A stretch of 64,000 nt of DNA from Treponema sp. (GTDB lineage Bacteria > Spirochaetota > Spirochaetia > Treponematales > Treponemataceae), in NCBI GenBank assembly GCA_017549025.1, contig JAFYWB010000046.1, positions 33,500 through 97,499 of the forward strand, in the 5' to 3' direction. The notes beneath the pieces were generated by a model. The model was not told where the DNA came from and searched no databases. It saw nothing but the letters and a program-made list of their open reading frames with translations. This document shows positions 1 to 9,088 of this stretch, in pieces. Each line of letters begins with the position of its first letter. Position 1 is the first letter of the stretch. The translations under genes and the position numbers were made by a program.

Positions 1-656
1 TTTGCCAGAATATTTCTGGGCCCATACTCCACCAGCTTTGTGGCTTGGACTTTTTAGAGGGATTTTTAGCTGAAACTCCCGTAATCGTCGTGAGATCTGG
101 TGTGGGAAAGGTAAATGCAGCCCTCTGTGCTCAGCTGTTGATTACAAAATTCAAGATTACTCACCTAATAAATACAGGTGTAGCAGGAGCCTTGGCTTCT
201 GGCTTAAATGTACTTGATTTGGTCATCTCCACAGAAGTCATGTATCACGATGTGGACGCAACAAACTGGGGCTACGAAAGCTGCACCGTTCCTGGCATGA
301 CAAGAACCTTTACTGCTAATCAAGAGCTGGTAAACATTGCATCCCTTGCTTGCAAAAAATTATTCCCAGAAAAAACCATCATTCAAGGAACCATTGCTTC
401 TGGAGATCAGTTTATTGGCTCCAATGAAATGAAAAACAAGATAAAAGAGCTGTGCAATCCAGCCTGTGTAGAAATGGAAGGTGCAGCCATTGGTCATGTG
501 GCAACTATAAATAAGATTCCCTTTGTGGTGATTCGTTGTATGTCAGATATGGCAGATGACAATGGAGAAGCCACCGCTCGATTCAACGAAAAAGAAGGTG
601 GAGACATTAGCGCTCAAGTTGTTTGTACCATCGTTCAAGCTTTAGGAACTCTTTAA
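1..656 (+). CDS. mtnN: 5'-methylthioadenosine/S-adenosylhomocysteine nucleosidase, 5'-partial
   Basis: Hydrolyses methylthioadenosine and S-adenosylhomocysteine to adenine plus the thioribose or homocysteine part, in methyl-donor recycling. Visible family motifs are the SGVGKVNAA loop, INTGVAGAL, a YHDVDAT segment, SGDQFIG, the substrate-binding VEMEGAAIGHV (Glu of the MEG motif) and CMSDMADD carrying the catalytic Asp. The reading frame stays open to the left edge from base 3, and about 18 residues of the usual N-terminus lie outside the window. The in-frame TTG at 45 is therefore probably not the true start. It ends 3 bases before birA, so the two are likely co-transcribed. Confidence 0.9.
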   Translation, partial: CQNISGPILHQLCGLDFLEGFLAETPVIVVRSGVGKVNAALCAQLLITKFKITHLINTGVAGALASGLNVLDLVISTEVMYHDVDATNWGYESCTVPGMTRTFTANQELVNIASLACKKLFPEKTIIQGTIASGDQFIGSNEMKNKIKELCNPACVEMEGAAIGHVATINKIPFVVIRCMSDMADDNGEATARFNEKEGGDISAQVVCTIVQALGTL

Positions 657-659
657 TCT

Positions 660-1649
660 ATGGAAAAGCTTTCCTCTGTAATGGATATTGCCTCTTTGGC
701 AGATGAGTTTGCCTCAAAAATACAAAATTCTGCTATTCTGGAAAAATGTTTTCCTAACAACAAGTGCAATCTCTTACATTCAGCCTTTGCTTGGAAGGAT
801 AAAATTCATTTGTATCAGGAGGTGGAATCCACCAATATCCTTGCACGGGAAGCTTTAGAAAAAGCCATACAAGCAGCACCCCTTCACCATCACAACGGAA
901 GCCTTACCAAACAAGGCAAGCTAATTCACAGCTCCATTTATTTGGCTGAACAGCAAACTGGTGGAAAAGGGCGCCAAGGAAGAAGCTTTTTCTCTCCCCA
1001 AGCTACAGGTTTATACCTAAGCTTGATTATTGTTCCACCAGAGGGAGTTTCCGATCCTTCCAGCCTTACGGCAACCACAGCAGTGGCTGTTTCCAAGGCA
1101 CTGGAACAGGTGTATAAAATTCAACCTGCCATTAAATGGGTTAACGACATATTTTACCAAGGAAAAAAAATTGGTGGTATTCTTGCAGAAGGTGTCATTG
1201 ATTCAGAACGGAGAATAATTCCCGGAGCTGTAATTGGCATTGGGCTGAACATTATGCCACCAGAACAAGGCTTTCCCCCAGAAATTGATTCCATTGCGGG
1301 AGCTGTATTTCCCACCTACGAACCAGAAAAACAACTGAACAAAAAGGATTTAGTAGTAGCTATTGTCAGCAATCTTTTGCACGCACTGGAAATTCTTTGG
1401 AGCCAAGACTCAAAGCCCCACACAAATAAACACATCATGGAAGAATACCGAAAACGATGCCTCATTAAACCAGGCTCCAAGATAAAGGTTTTTCCCGTGG
1501 CTGGATCCACAGAACAATTCTACATGGCGACCTGCTTGGGAATCGATCATCAAGCACGATTACAAGTACAAACAGAAGATGGTCAGCAAAAGCTCTTAGG
1601 CTCAGGAGAAGTGAGTTTGCAAAGCTTGAACTTCACAAACTCACTGTAA
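660..1649 (+). CDS. birA: biotin--[acetyl-CoA-carboxylase] ligase
   Basis: Attaches biotin to the carboxyl-carrier protein of biotin-dependent carboxylases through biotinyl-AMP. Motifs in order: YQEVESTN (about residue 55), the biotinyl-AMP loop GGKGRQGRSFFSP (about 101-113), KWVNDI with the catalytic Lys, and KIGGILAEG; a small C-terminal beta domain follows (about 270-329). There is no N-terminal helix-turn-helix like that of E. coli BirA, although about 50 poorly conserved residues precede the catalytic domain, so it is probably an enzyme only (class I). No clear Shine-Dalgarno site is visible; translation is probably coupled to mtnN, whose stop lies 3 bases upstream. Confidence 0.9.
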   Translation: MEKLSSVMDIASLADEFASKIQNSAILEKCFPNNKCNLLHSAFAWKDKIHLYQEVESTNILAREALEKAIQAAPLHHHNGSLTKQGKLIHSSIYLAEQQTGGKGRQGRSFFSPQATGLYLSLIIVPPEGVSDPSSLTATTAVAVSKALEQVYKIQPAIKWVNDIFYQGKKIGGILAEGVIDSERRIIPGAVIGIGLNIMPPEQGFPPEIDSIAGAVFPTYEPEKQLNKKDLVVAIVSNLLHALEILWSQDSKPHTNKHIMEEYRKRCLIKPGSKIKVFPVAGSTEQFYMATCLGIDHQARLQVQTEDGQQKLLGSGEVSLQSLNFTNSL

Positions 1650-1662
1650 CGCTATTTTACAA

Positions 1663-2784
1663 TTAAATTGTCACCAATTCATAGGAGCCTGAACCAAGCC
1701 CAATCTTTTCTGCATGGGTAATTTGGCCTCTCCAGTCGGTGGATGGATGGGTATCGCAGAAGTGATCTCCGTGAGTATGTTCCTTTTCATCCAAACAAGA
1801 ACCAGCACTCACAGGCTGCTTATTCACTGCATCTGCACAGGCAATATCAATGGCCACAGGGTCAAAGGAAGCAAACATTCCCACATCAGGAACAATGGGA
1901 GCATCATTTTCTGCATGGCAATCACAGTAGGGAGAAATATCCATAGCTAGACTCACATGGAAATGAGGCCTTCCGTGAAGGACTGCAGCTGCATATTCTA
2001 CCATCTTATAATTGAGCACATCGTTGGAGTTATCTGCACCAGGTCGGATAGCATCTGTAGGACATACACCAATACAACGACCACAGCCAGTACAAGCAGA
2101 CTCATCAATAAAGGCTTTTTTATCAGTAATGGTGATACAATTATGGGCACAGTTGTTTTTGCACTGAGAACAACCAATACATTTCTTTGTATACACATAG
2201 GGCTTTCCTGCAGCATGCATTTCCATCTTTCCAGCTCTGGAACCACAACCCATTCCTAGGTTCTTAATGGCACCACCAAAACCAGTTGCTTCGTGAGCCT
2301 TAAAATGATTCAAAGAAATAACAATGTCTGCATCCATTACTGCACGACCAATCTTTGCTTCCTTTACATACTCTCCATTAGGAACAGGAACATAGGCTTC
2401 ATCAGTACCCTTTAATCCGTCTCCAATCAGCACGTGACACCCAGTAGACAAGGGGGAAAATCCATTCAAATAGGCTGCATCAAGATGATCCAGAGCATTC
2501 TTTCTGCTTCCTACATACAGGGTATTACAGTCCACCAAAAATGGCTTACCTCCCAGCTCCTTCACCAAATCCACCACTACCTTGGCATAATTAGGCCGCA
2601 AAAAAGCCAAATTGCCCAGTTCACCAAAATGCATTTTAATAGCTACATATTTTCCAGCAAAATCAATGTTTTCAATGCCAGCAGTCACCAAGAGACGGCG
2701 CATTTTAGGCAACAAACCTTCTCGAAAGGTTGTACGGAAATTGGTAAAATACACTTTTGAAATTGTAGATTCTGAGCTACCCAT
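1663..2784 (-). CDS. DUF362 domain protein with two [4Fe-4S] ferredoxin motifs
   Basis: Cytoplasmic iron-sulfur protein of the DUF362 family; the biochemical role is not established. The N-terminal two thirds carry the DUF362 fold (LVDCNTLYVGSR, SLNHFKAHEATGFGG, a GMGCGSRAGK stretch). Two ferredoxin cluster motifs follow: CIGCSQCKNNC and CTGCGRCIGVCP. A C-terminal part contains DPVAIDIACADAV, typical of the family. A Met four codons upstream overlaps the GGAGG ribosome-binding site, so the start is placed at the ATG 5 bases after GGAGG (MGSSES). It converges on birA with a 13-base gap and is divergent from pfkA. A role in electron transfer is inference only. Confidence 0.85.
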   Translation of the reverse strand: MGSSESTISKVYFTNFRTTFREGLLPKMRRLLVTAGIENIDFAGKYVAIKMHFGELGNLAFLRPNYAKVVVDLVKELGGKPFLVDCNTLYVGSRKNALDHLDAAYLNGFSPLSTGCHVLIGDGLKGTDEAYVPVPNGEYVKEAKIGRAVMDADIVISLNHFKAHEATGFGGAIKNLGMGCGSRAGKMEMHAAGKPYVYTKKCIGCSQCKNNCAHNCITITDKKAFIDESACTGCGRCIGVCPTDAIRPGADNSNDVLNYKMVEYAAAVLHGRPHFHVSLAMDISPYCDCHAENDAPIVPDVGMFASFDPVAIDIACADAVNKQPVSAGSCLDEKEHTHGDHFCDTHPSTDWRGQITHAEKIGLGSGSYELVTI

Positions 2785-2984
2785 AAAATCCTCCATATAT
2801 TAAGGCAGATATTTTCTGAATGGCATATACATACCTTTCTATATTCTATCCCTTTTAATAAGATTTGAATATTACTTTGACTGTCATTTACATGCTTTTT
2901 ATTCTTTTCCCGCTGAAAATAACTCCTTGTCCTAGCGAAATCAATTTGATATACTAAAAATATCTACCACCAAAGGGGCAATAC

Positions 2985-4067
2985 ATGGAAAAATCCAAGG
3001 TCAAGCGTTTCGGAATCCTGACTTCAGGCGGAGATGCTCCTGGACTAAACACAGCCATCAGAGGAGTTGCCCGGGCGGCAATTGAACAGTATGGAATGGA
3101 AGTTGTTGGCATTCAAAACGGTTACCGAGGATTAATTCAAGGCAATGCACGGCAAATGTTTTCCGCCGATTTTTCTGGAATCCTTACACGAGGTGGAACC
3201 ATCCTAGGAACTTCTCGAGAAAAACCCTTTAAACATCCCCTGCCAGATAGAGACGGTAAGCTTCCAATCGACCACATCAAGGAAAATTATGAAAAATGGG
3301 GCTTGGATGCCCTTGTAGTGCTGGGTGGAAATGGAACCAATACCACAGGAAGTCTCCTTGCACAAGAAGGATTGAATGTGATTGGCCTGCCTAAAACCAT
3401 CGACAATGACCTACTTCACACAGACATTACCTTTGGATTTCACAGTGCAGTTTCCATCGCCACAGAAGCAATAGACCGCATTCATACCACCGCCCACAGT
3501 CACAATCGCATTATGGTCATTGAGGTTATGGGACATAAAGCTGGTTGGTTGGGACTTTATTCAGGAGTTGCTGGTGGTGGAGACGTTATTCTCTTACCAG
3601 AAATTCCCTATAACATTGACTCCATTGCCCATCACCTAAAAAAAAGATGTGATGCTGGCAAGGAATTTTCCATCGTGGTGGTAGCCGAAGGAGCCCTTTC
3701 AGAAACAGAAGCCCTCATGGACAAGAAAACCTTCAAAAAAAGCCGCCAAGCCATGCAATATTCCATCGGGTACCGTGTTGCCCATGAATTGGAGTCTGCT
3801 ACAGGAATTGAATCACGAGTAACCGTTTTAGGCTACGTTCAGCGTGGTGGAACCCCCGTTCCCTACGACAGAGCCTTGGCTACAATGTTAGGCACAGAAG
3901 CCGTTCACATGATGGCTCGTGGTGAATTTGGCAAGATGGTTGCACTGCAAAATGGACAGGCTGTGGGAGTTCCTTTGGAGGATATAGCCGGAAAAATAAA
4001 GAAGGTACCACTGGATAGCCAAATGATTCAAGCGGGACGGGAGGTTGGAACATGCTTCGGAGACTAG
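2985..4067 (+). CDS. pfkA: 6-phosphofructokinase
   Basis: Phosphorylates fructose 6-phosphate in glycolysis. Motifs: TSGGDAPGLN (residues 13-22), GGTILGTSR (70-78), GGNGT (114-118), PKTIDND (136-142), EVMGHKAGWLGL and the C-terminal GYVQRGGTP. The residues that separate donor classes are Gly117 (E. coli Gly104) and Lys137 (E. coli Gly124). Pyrophosphate enzymes normally pair Asp with Lys; Gly with Lys is found in several ATP-using enzymes. Asn116 replaces the metal-binding Asp103 of E. coli. ATP is therefore the more likely donor, but this is not proven by sequence. An AAAGGGG ribosome-binding site precedes the ATG. The 3' end overlaps the next gene by 16 bases. Confidence 0.9.
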   Translation: MEKSKVKRFGILTSGGDAPGLNTAIRGVARAAIEQYGMEVVGIQNGYRGLIQGNARQMFSADFSGILTRGGTILGTSREKPFKHPLPDRDGKLPIDHIKENYEKWGLDALVVLGGNGTNTTGSLLAQEGLNVIGLPKTIDNDLLHTDITFGFHSAVSIATEAIDRIHTTAHSHNRIMVIEVMGHKAGWLGLYSGVAGGGDVILLPEIPYNIDSIAHHLKKRCDAGKEFSIVVVAEGALSETEALMDKKTFKKSRQAMQYSIGYRVAHELESATGIESRVTVLGYVQRGGTPVPYDRALATMLGTEAVHMMARGEFGKMVALQNGQAVGVPLEDIAGKIKKVPLDSQMIQAGREVGTCFGD

Positions 4068-5002
4068 ATTATAAATGCCACTTTTGTGCCTCTTGTGAAG
4101 GAATGGGTTGTGTAGGAGAAATGCCTGGCATGGGTGGAGCCTTCAACAGTGCCAACTTTATAGAAAATGTTGCTGGCTGGAAAAAGCTGGCAGCACAGCT
4201 CCTTCAGGATAAAGCATCCCTTCCAGCCCAAGAACAGGCTCTTTTGCAGCAGCTCCAAGAAGAAGGTTTTACCCTTCCCACCATTCGATTGGCTCCAATG
4301 ACTGGTGCTGTGGAAAACGTTGGTTATCAGGATGAACGAAGCTTCTATTTTGACTTGATTATTGCCTCTTGTGCCGCAGGCATTGAACTAGCCCTTGGAG
4401 ATGGATGCCCCGACGAAAAGCTCCTTTTCGGCATAGAAGCAGTTAAGGCTGCCAGTCAATTTTTTCCTCAGGCAAAGTCAGCCGTTTTTATCAAGCCCTA
4501 CGAAAACAAACGGATTCTAGAGCGGATGGAATGGAGCAAGGACGTGGCAGAAATCTACGGTGTGGATATTGACTCCTACAACATCATCACCATGCGGAAC
4601 AAGGTAAACCTAGAAAAAAAGACTGCCACCACCTTAAAAGAGCTGCAATCTGCCTCTCACCTTCCCTTTGCCATAAAAGGTGTGTTTACTAAGGAAGATG
4701 TAGAAATGGTCACTGAGTTAAAGCCAGACATTGTAGTTGTGTCAAACCATGGTGGCCGCATTGAAACACGGAAAGGAAGCACTGCAGAATTTTTACAGGA
4801 ATATGGTAGCATACTAAAATCTAACTGCAAAGAATTGTGGGTAGATAGTGGAATCAGAAACTTTATGGACTTAGTAGTGGCAGCAAAGCTTGGTGCTACC
4901 CAGGTAATGATTGGTCGGCCCATTGTCACCGCCCTGTGCCGAGATGGCGTAAAAGGCGTTATTCATGCAATGGACCGACTCAGAACTTCACCAGTAAATT
5001 AA
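4052..5002 (+). CDS. FMN-dependent alpha-hydroxy-acid dehydrogenase family protein with N-terminal CX2CX2CX4C motif
   Basis: Member of the FMN-binding TIM-barrel family of lactate/glycolate oxidases. The catalytic region VVSNHGGR (His base plus Arg) and the late phosphate-binding segment GATQVMIGRPI are visible. The N-terminus carries four cysteines spaced CX2CX2CX4C (from CHFC to GMGC), absent from classical oxidases but shared exactly with the paralogue encoded at 40.3-41.3 kb. The sequence RLAPMTGAVENVG replaces the usual substrate-entry segment, so the substrate is unclear. The start is set by GGGAGG seven bases upstream, inside pfkA, suggesting translational coupling with glycolysis. The 3' end overlaps the convergent pyrE stop by 4 bases. 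Confidence 0.8.
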   Translation: MLRRLDYKCHFCASCEGMGCVGEMPGMGGAFNSANFIENVAGWKKLAAQLLQDKASLPAQEQALLQQLQEEGFTLPTIRLAPMTGAVENVGYQDERSFYFDLIIASCAAGIELALGDGCPDEKLLFGIEAVKAASQFFPQAKSAVFIKPYENKRILERMEWSKDVAEIYGVDIDSYNIITMRNKVNLEKKTATTLKELQSASHLPFAIKGVFTKEDVEMVTELKPDIVVVSNHGGRIETRKGSTAEFLQEYGSILKSNCKELWVDSGIRNFMDLVVAAKLGATQVMIGRPIVTALCRDGVKGVIHAMDRLRTSPVN

Positions 5003-5655
5003 TTTACTCCATACTGGGAACGATATGCCTTCATGGCATCAAGGTGTTCCTTGCCTTCAATTACGCCATCCTCAATAGCCTTGATAATGTCGTTGATAGT
5101 TACAATGGAGTGAACGGTAATTCCAAAATCCTTGTATGCCTGCTGAACTGCAGAAAGCTCACTATCCAAGGCTTTTTCCATTCTATCCACGGTAATAATC
5201 ATGGCAGTAACTTTTATGTCTCCTGCTGCCTGCAGCTTAGGTAACACTTCTCTTAAAGCCTTTCCACTAGTCATTACATCTTCAATAATAATGACACGGC
5301 TTCCAGATTGAGGCTGCTGACCTACAAAGAGTCCGCCTTCTCCGTGGTCCTTTGCTTCCTTGCGGTCAAAGCAGTAGCCCATGTCTATTCCGTACTTATT
5401 GTACAATGCTACTGCAGCACTTACCGCCAAAGGAACACCCTTGTAGGCTGGTCCAAAAAGAATATCAGATTCAAGATTGTGCTCCTTTATGCAGTCTGCA
5501 TAAAAACCACCCAACCGTGCCAGATGAGCACCAGTCTTATAGTTACCAGTATTGATAAAATAAGGTGCCTTTCTACCACTCTTCAAAGTGAAGTCTCCAA
5601 AGGTTAAAACTCCACTGTCACTCATAAATTTGATGAATTCTTCCTTGTACGTCAT
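4999..5655 (-). CDS. pyrE: orotate phosphoribosyltransferase
   Basis: Converts orotate and PRPP to orotidine 5'-phosphate in pyrimidine synthesis. Visible motifs: TLKSGRKAPYFINTG near the N-terminus, LFGPAYKGVPLA (substrate loop), FDRKEAKDHGEGG (flexible catalytic loop) and the PRPP-binding IIIEDVMTSGKAL. Length 218 residues is normal. There is no Shine-Dalgarno site; a TAGAAT box ends 6 bases before the ATG, so the mRNA is probably leaderless. The gene is divergent from rocF and converges on the FMN enzyme. Confidence 0.93.
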   Translation of the reverse strand: MTYKEEFIKFMSDSGVLTFGDFTLKSGRKAPYFINTGNYKTGAHLARLGGFYADCIKEHNLESDILFGPAYKGVPLAVSAAVALYNKYGIDMGYCFDRKEAKDHGEGGLFVGQQPQSGSRVIIIEDVMTSGKALREVLPKLQAAGDIKVTAMIITVDRMEKALDSELSAVQQAYKDFGITVHSIVTINDIIKAIEDGVIEGKEHLDAMKAYRSQYGVN

Positions 5656-5661
5656 AGTTCC

Positions 5662-5690
5662 ATTCTATCAGATTTGACATAAATCTTGAA
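5662..5690 (-). promoter_or_regulatory. pyrE promoter, leaderless type
   Basis: On the minus strand TTCAAG, a 17-base spacer and TAGAAT are followed by only 6 bases before the pyrE ATG. The expected transcription start falls at or next to the start codon. The -35 match is weak (3 of 6). Confidence 0.5.
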
Positions 5691-5702
5691 TAGTGATGTA
5701 AT
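5674..5702 (+). promoter_or_regulatory. rocF promoter
   Basis: Perfect TTGACA, 17-base spacer and TGTAAT (5 of 6). It overlaps the pyrE promoter on the other strand, so the two divergent promoters cannot easily be occupied together. The predicted start lies about 48 bases before the rocF ATG. Confidence 0.6.
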
Positions 5703-5756
5703 GGAATATAACCTTATTTATCTAAATAATCTATCTTATTAAGACAGGATACAGAC

Positions 5757-6665
5757 ATGAAAATCAGAATCATAGAAATGCCACTAGATTTTGGGGGAAA
5801 CAGACATGGCTCCGACATGGGACCTTCTGCCATCCGTTTAGCAGGACTAAAGCAACGACTAGCTACCTTGGAGCATGAAATCATCACCTCATTTTCTCCC
5901 ATCGATATTCATCCTCAGGAATATGAATCTCCCGGAAGAAGCGATGCAAAATATTTGAACCAGATTGTAGAAGCCTGCCAAGTGCTGGCAACCCAAGCAG
6001 AATGCTCCATTAATCAAGGAGAATTCCCACTGGTACTGGGTGGTGACCATTCAATTGCGCTGGGAACCATTGCTGGAGTTTCCACTGCTTGTAAAAAGCA
6101 AAACAAGGAGTTGGGTATTTTGTACGTAGATGCCCACGGAGATTTTAACACCCACGAAACCTCCCCTTCTGGCAACATCCACGGTATGTGTTTGGCAGCT
6201 TCCTGCGGCTATGGTTTACCTCAGCTTACTCAGCTGTACACCACCAACAGAAAAATTGATCCAAAGAATATTTGCTACGTGGGATTGCGAGACATAGACC
6301 CAAAGGAAAAGCTTTTGATGAAGGAAGCTGGAGTTACCGCATTTACCATGAGCGACATTGATCGCCAAGGTTTTGCTTCAGTACTGCAACAGGTAACCTC
6401 CTTCTTTAAATCAAAGGTAGATGCTGTTCACGTGAGCTTTGACATGGATGTTATTGATCCCATGTTTGCTCCTGGTGTTGGAATTCCCCTTCCTGGTGGA
6501 CTAAACTATAGAGAGGCACTGCTACTTATGGAAGAAATGGCCGCTACCCAAATGGTGGTTTCTGCCGAATTTGTGGAAGTGAACCCAGTTCTTGATGTAC
6601 GTAGTCAAACAGCACGTATGGCAGTAGAGCTTATGGCACGACTTTTAGGAGATACCATTTTTTAA
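5757..6665 (+). CDS. rocF: arginase
   Basis: Hydrolyses arginine to ornithine and urea; a ureohydrolase with a dinuclear Mn centre. The metal-binding motifs are GGDHSIALG, DAHGDFN and the late DMDVIDP. SGNIHGM and the FAPGVGIPLPGG segment favour arginase over agmatinase. 302 residues is the normal size. The gene overlaps the following secreted-protein gene by one base (TAATG). Ornithine would feed polyamine synthesis or, as known for several spirochaetes, could serve as the peptidoglycan diamino acid; that link is inference. Confidence 0.88.
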   Translation: MKIRIIEMPLDFGGNRHGSDMGPSAIRLAGLKQRLATLEHEIITSFSPIDIHPQEYESPGRSDAKYLNQIVEACQVLATQAECSINQGEFPLVLGGDHSIALGTIAGVSTACKKQNKELGILYVDAHGDFNTHETSPSGNIHGMCLAASCGYGLPQLTQLYTTNRKIDPKNICYVGLRDIDPKEKLLMKEAGVTAFTMSDIDRQGFASVLQQVTSFFKSKVDAVHVSFDMDVIDPMFAPGVGIPLPGGLNYREALLLMEEMAATQMVVSAEFVEVNPVLDVRSQTARMAVELMARLLGDTIF

Positions 6666-7489
6666 TGAGAAAAATTTTTTTTCTTATTTTATTCCTTTCT
6701 TTCTCTCTGGAAATTTATGGTGAGCAACCAGAACCAGTTCCTTTGCCCACTTTCCCAGAAAGAAAGGAAGCGATTCTCCTCCAAAAACAAAAAACAGAAA
6801 ATCAAAAAAAAATTGATTCCGTTATTTGGAGTTTAAACTGGCATACAGGAATCCAACAAATAAACATTAAAAAACTTTCTCCTGCAGAAGATGTAGAAAT
6901 GAATATGTCAGAAATTATGCTGACATCTAACAAATATAAAAGTGTTGTTATCACTGTAGATATGGCATCACTATTTACCATTTATTCAGATGTTTTCGTC
7001 GGTTTTACAAAGGAAGCCTTTCCAAAAGATTTTTTTATAAATACCATTCCCTATCGCTATCCTCATCTGAGTTCCATAGAATCAGATTCGTATATAGCAA
7101 AGAAATTCCATCTCGAAACAGGCTTATCCACAGCTCCATATATTGGCTATTCCTTTGCTAAATATAGACTTATACCACTTCAGAAAACTATAGAAATAAG
7201 CAATAAAATTTATCACTCTATCGTTCTGGGTAATAAATTCATATTTCAACCACATCGGACATTTTTCATTGAGACAAGTATTTCCATTTCTCCCTTAACA
7301 TCTATAGATAAAAATTTATTGTCTATGTTTCAAATCAATTATGACAGTAAATTTACCTTTAAAACAAATTTCTTTACTTTTTCTTTACTTTTAGCAAACA
7401 AAAATAATATCGAATATAAAACTGTTCACCAAGAATCAAGTACAATTTCTATTTCTAAAATTGGATTCCGAATCAAATTCACCCTCTAA
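6665..7489 (+). CDS. secreted protein of unknown function
   Basis: I do not recognise the family. The first 19 residues form a signal peptide (Lys/Arg, a Phe/Leu-rich core, then IYG before EQPEP). The rest is rich in Lys, Ser, Phe and Thr with many alternating hydrophobic/polar strands and ends in a hydrophobic strand (KIGFRIKFTL), which suggests a small outer-membrane beta-barrel or periplasmic protein. The DNA is clearly more AT-rich than its neighbours. Its start codon overlaps the rocF stop, so the two are translationally coupled, but no functional link is evident. Confidence 0.6.
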   Translation: MRKIFFLILFLSFSLEIYGEQPEPVPLPTFPERKEAILLQKQKTENQKKIDSVIWSLNWHTGIQQINIKKLSPAEDVEMNMSEIMLTSNKYKSVVITVDMASLFTIYSDVFVGFTKEAFPKDFFINTIPYRYPHLSSIESDSYIAKKFHLETGLSTAPYIGYSFAKYRLIPLQKTIEISNKIYHSIVLGNKFIFQPHRTFFIETSISISPLTSIDKNLLSMFQINYDSKFTFKTNFFTFSLLLANKNNIEYKTVHQESSTISISKIGFRIKFTL

Positions 7490-7546
7490 TTATTTTTAAT
7501 TATATTTAATTTATTAAGTATTTATTAAAATTATCATTCCAACTCA

Positions 7547-7575
7547 TTGCATTTACTCAAGTGATTATATACAAT
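7547..7575 (+). promoter_or_regulatory. argA promoter, leaderless type
   Basis: TTGCAT, 17-base spacer and TACAAT, then 6 bases to the ATG at 7582. No ribosome-binding site lies between, so the transcript probably starts at the start codon. Confidence 0.5.
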
Positions 7576-7581
7576 AGTTTC

Positions 7582-8943
7582 ATGAGCATTCAGTCAATTT
7601 CTTCAAAGGCAGAAGACATTCGGGACGTACTTCGGTACATCAAAAAATTCAAGGCAGCTTCCGTAGTCATTTATATTGATGATAGGCTTATTGATCAGCC
7701 TCTTTTTACCAGCCACATTCGAGACATTGCCATGATTCACGAAGCAGGAATCCAAGTGGTGATTGTTCCTGGAGCCCGTAAACGAATTGATGAGGTTCTC
7801 GAAACAAACAACATCCAGTGGAGGATGAAAAACGGAGTTCGTCTCACAAAAGAAGACGCCCTCCCACTGATAAAAATGGCTGCATTTGATGTGGCAAACC
7901 GTATTATGACAAGTCTTGCTGGTGAAGGAAAAACTGCCGTTATAGGAAACTGGGTTCGAGCCAGAAGCATGGGAATCCTTGATGGTATTGATTTTTCTGC
8001 AGCAGGAGATATAGATAAAATACAGGTTGATGCTGTCAAAACAATTTTGGAAGATAGATTTATTCCCATTTTCCCCTGTATTGGATGGAGTTTAGCTGGA
8101 AAACCCTACAATATTTCTTCTGTGGAATTAGCAGCAGAAATTGCTCAACGTCTCCAGGCCGACAAGCTTTTCTTTCTGCTTCCCAACGGAAATATTAGTG
8201 AAGAAAACTTTTTCATTCCCCAGCATATTTCCCGTTCACCAGAAAATAAAATTCCTGCTTTGAATATTTCAGAAGCACAAGAATTGCTTGAAAAAAACAG
8301 TTTCCATCACGAAAATAATGTTCCTCTGGATGAAAATCTATCACAGAAAGAAAAGATTCTTAAGTTAATTCGTATTGGTATCAAAGCCTGTACAAATGGT
8401 GTTTCTCGTGTCCACATCCTAGATGGTCTCATTGATGGAACAATTCCCTGCGAAATTTTCTCCAACCTGGGCTGTGGCACCATGATTTACGAAAGCGATT
8501 ATGGTCGTATTCGAGAAATGACTACCGAAGATATTCCCGCCATACTGAACCTTATTCGCCCCTTTGTAGAAGAAGGAATCCTTTTACCACGAACAGAACA
8601 AAGTCTTGCGGCCACCTTTACTGATTATATTGTGTACGAACTGGATAATGGAATTAAAGGTTGCGCTGCACTCCATCTCTATAATGATTTTCAAGCCGAA
8701 ATTGCTGCTGTGGCGGTGGATCCCGTTTGTTCGCACCTAGGAATTGGTCCAAAAATGATGGAATATCTGTTGAATAAAGCCCAATCACAGCAAGCTACAA
8801 GTGTATTTATTCTTACCACACGAACTGCTGACTGGTTTGAAATGCAAGGATTTATTCCCGATGATATTTCTACCCTTCCTACCAAGCGAAAGGAAAAATG
8901 GTCTCCTTCCCGTGGCTCAAAACTTTTTAGAAAAAAATTGTAG
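7582..8943 (+). CDS. argA: amino-acid N-acetyltransferase (N-acetylglutamate synthase)
   Basis: First step of arginine synthesis: acetyl-CoA plus glutamate to N-acetylglutamate. An N-terminal amino-acid-kinase-like domain (about 20-290; VVIVPGARKRIDEVL near residue 60, NWVRARSMG) is joined to a C-terminal GNAT acetyltransferase domain (about 310-450) with the acetyl-CoA loop GIGPKMMEYL preceded by VAVDP. This two-domain layout is that of classical ArgA. An in-frame GTG seven codons upstream exists, but the promoter and the lack of any Shine-Dalgarno site support the ATG used here. It is the last gene before the parS cluster and converges on gyrA. Confidence 0.85.
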   Translation: MSIQSISSKAEDIRDVLRYIKKFKAASVVIYIDDRLIDQPLFTSHIRDIAMIHEAGIQVVIVPGARKRIDEVLETNNIQWRMKNGVRLTKEDALPLIKMAAFDVANRIMTSLAGEGKTAVIGNWVRARSMGILDGIDFSAAGDIDKIQVDAVKTILEDRFIPIFPCIGWSLAGKPYNISSVELAAEIAQRLQADKLFFLLPNGNISEENFFIPQHISRSPENKIPALNISEAQELLEKNSFHHENNVPLDENLSQKEKILKLIRIGIKACTNGVSRVHILDGLIDGTIPCEIFSNLGCGTMIYESDYGRIREMTTEDIPAILNLIRPFVEEGILLPRTEQSLAATFTDYIVYELDNGIKGCAALHLYNDFQAEIAAVAVDPVCSHLGIGPKMMEYLLNKAQSQQATSVFILTTRTADWFEMQGFIPDDISTLPTKRKEKWSPSRGSKLFRKKL

Positions 8944-8982
8944 CAGTATTTTTTTAGTTTGAAAATTAATTCTTTTTTGGAA

Positions 8983-8998
8983 TGTTTCACGTGAAACA
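8983..8998. promoter_or_regulatory. parS: parS site 1
   Basis: TGTTTCACGTGAAACA, a perfect 16-base palindrome identical to the bacterial ParB/Spo0J binding consensus. It lies about 4.7 kb from dnaA. Confidence 0.95.
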
Positions 8999-9027
8999 GT
9001 TTTTATAGGATTTCTAACCTAATAAAT

Positions 9028-9043
9028 TGTTTCACGTGAAACT
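9028..9043. promoter_or_regulatory. parS: parS site 2
   Basis: TGTTTCACGTGAAACT, 15 of 16 consensus positions, 45 bases from site 1. It is followed by oligo-T and oligo-A runs. Confidence 0.93.
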
Positions 9044-9088
9044 TTTTTTTTAAAAAAAAGAATAGGTCAATTATTTTATAAACTTGAA

